From Nitrospinota bacterium (lineage in GTDB: Bacteria > Nitrospinota_A > UBA7883): a stretch of DNA of 7,174 nt. How positions within the stretch are numbered: the first letter of the stretch is position 1; each line of letters begins with the position of its first letter. Below are positions 6,205-7,174 of the stretch, in pieces. The stretch lies in assembly GCA_029880775.1 (NCBI GenBank), contig JAOUNV010000090.1:1-7174 (forward strand), in the 5' to 3' direction. The position numbers and the translations under genes are program-made. The notes beneath the pieces are model-generated. The model saw nothing but the letters and a program-made list of their open reading frames with translations. It was not told where the DNA came from and ran no database searches.

Positions 6205-7174
6205 ATGAGGACAATCTCGATAAAAACAAAGCTCTACGGGGTTCTGGCGCTCTATTTGATCTCTTTTGTGGCCGTGTGGGCCACCACCTTTAGCGCCTCC
6301 AGGCAGGTGGGCGAGTACCTGGATCCATCCAAAGTTGAGCTTGTGCGTCAGGCAGACGCTTTACGCCAGGCCATGGTCGCAATCGAGATCGATTTTAACG
6401 CCGCCGTCCAGGAGCAGGATATGGAGCTCCTGGACCAGTGCGACACCAAGTCGGAGGTTTTCAGGTCCGCGTTGACCAGGCTATCGGCCCTCGATTCGAT
6501 CAACAGGGGGGAGTATGTCAATGTCCGCGACAGATTTGACAGATATTTCCGCAGCGCCAGGGCCGCAGCTGTGATTCTGATCCGCGGGGACATCTACAAC
6601 AGGGAGATAAATACCCACGCCGAATTCGTGAAGCAGACTCTCCCAGGCCTGAAATATAGCGTGGACAATATCGCAAACCGCAGTTACGGCGAGTTCGCCA
6701 AGTTGCTGGAGCGCTCCGTCACTCTCACCGAGATGCTGGTAAAGGAAAATTCCCTGGTTCTGTTCGCGTTGCTGGTCTCCTCCGCCATCATGTTGCCACT
6801 GATCATCAGGACCATCACCGGGCCCCTTTCCAAGCTGATCAGCGCCACCAGGAGGGTTGCGGGCGGGAACCTGGATGTGGCCGCAGAGGTGCGCGCCCAC
6901 GACGAGATGGGTGAACTGGCGATAGCCTTCAACGAAATGATGACCGCCCTGAAGGAGAAGAGCGAAGCGTTGGGGCGGACCACGGAAGAACTGAAAGTGG
7001 CCAACTCCGAGCTGCGAGAGGCGGACCGGCTGAAGTCTGACTTCCTGGCTTCGGTCTCCCACGAGCTTCGCACGCCGCTAAACTCGATCATCAATTTCGC
7101 CGAAATGATCCTGGAGGATTGGGACCAGGTGGGCGTGGACGAAAAATGGTCCGGCCAGGCCCAAGACATGCTCA
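6205..7174 (+). CDS. Membrane sensor histidine kinase with HAMP domain, 3' end cut off by the window edge
   Basis: Two-component sensor whose first 323 residues are visible. TM1 is at about 11-29, a periplasmic region at 30-182, TM2 at about 183-201, HAMP at 202-250 (with the P of TGPLSKL and the DEMGELAIAFNEM motif), then a coiled coil (250-275, LGRTTEELKVANSELREADRLK). The HisKA dimerisation domain has the H-box SHELRTPLNS with phospho-acceptor His286. The ATP-binding N, G1 and G2 boxes would lie past the right edge. The periplasmic region is predicted to be mostly helical (many charged heptad-like stretches, no Cys pair), resembling four-helix-bundle sensors rather than PAS or Cache folds. 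The gene starts 27 bases after the PstS-like stop codon with only a weak AGG upstream. A response regulator may follow outside the window. Kinase identity is safe; the signal is unknown. Confidence 0.92.
   Translation, partial: MRTISIKTKLYGVLALYLISFVAVWATTFSASRQVGEYLDPSKVELVRQADALRQAMVAIEIDFNAAVQEQDMELLDQCDTKSEVFRSALTRLSALDSINRGEYVNVRDRFDRYFRSARAAAVILIRGDIYNREINTHAEFVKQTLPGLKYSVDNIANRSYGEFAKLLERSVTLTEMLVKENSLVLFALLVSSAIMLPLIIRTITGPLSKLISATRRVAGGNLDVAAEVRAHDEMGELAIAFNEMMTALKEKSEALGRTTEELKVANSELREADRLKSDFLASVSHELRTPLNSIINFAEMILEDWDQVGVDEKWSGQAQDML

Overview
The window looks like chromosomal sequence of a moderately GC-rich Gram-negative bacterium. An outer-membrane beta-barrel protein, a periplasmic binding-protein-like protein and an HrcA-type heat-shock repressor all point that way. 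The HrcA, the ClpS sequence style and a NarI-like subunit of the kind common in anaerobic or sulfur/nitrogen-cycling lineages suggest a deltaproteobacterium-like or Nitrospinota-like organism. That placement is an inference from gene style, because no marker gene settles it. I see no mobile element, CRISPR array, rRNA or tRNA.

Left part (1-2858, minus strand): a compact heat-shock operon, hrcA-grpE-dnaJ. A near-consensus sigma70 promoter (TTGACA, 17 bp, AATAAT) lies at 2830-2858, only about 15 bases before the hrcA ATG. The genes overlap by 10 bases (hrcA/grpE) and 20 bases (grpE/dnaJ). dnaK is not between grpE and dnaJ, where it often sits. dnaJ runs off the left edge. No CIRCE operator is visible before hrcA. 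HrcA would repress chaperone genes, while GrpE and DnaJ are the nucleotide-exchange factor and J-domain partner of a DnaK encoded elsewhere.

Middle part (2859-4350, plus strand): a divergent gene for ClpS, the N-degron adaptor of the ClpAP protease. A small stem-loop follows its stop codon. Next comes a six-helix NarI-like cytochrome b membrane protein with a strong ribosome binding site, closed by a clear intrinsic terminator. HrcA/GrpE/DnaJ and ClpS together make this a small protein quality-control neighbourhood. The NarI-like protein is a separate respiratory function, and no iron-sulfur partner is visible.

Right part (4440-7174, plus strand): a tightly packed set of an outer-membrane porin-like barrel, a secreted miniature PstS-like protein and a membrane histidine kinase that continues past the right edge. 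The spacings are 3 and 27 bases. The PstS-like protein lacks the N-terminal part and the GSGT-type phosphate-binding loop of true PstS, and no ABC permease or ATPase is nearby. The likely logic is solute entry through the barrel, capture or reporting by the small periplasmic protein, and signalling by the kinase. The ligand cannot be told from the sequence.
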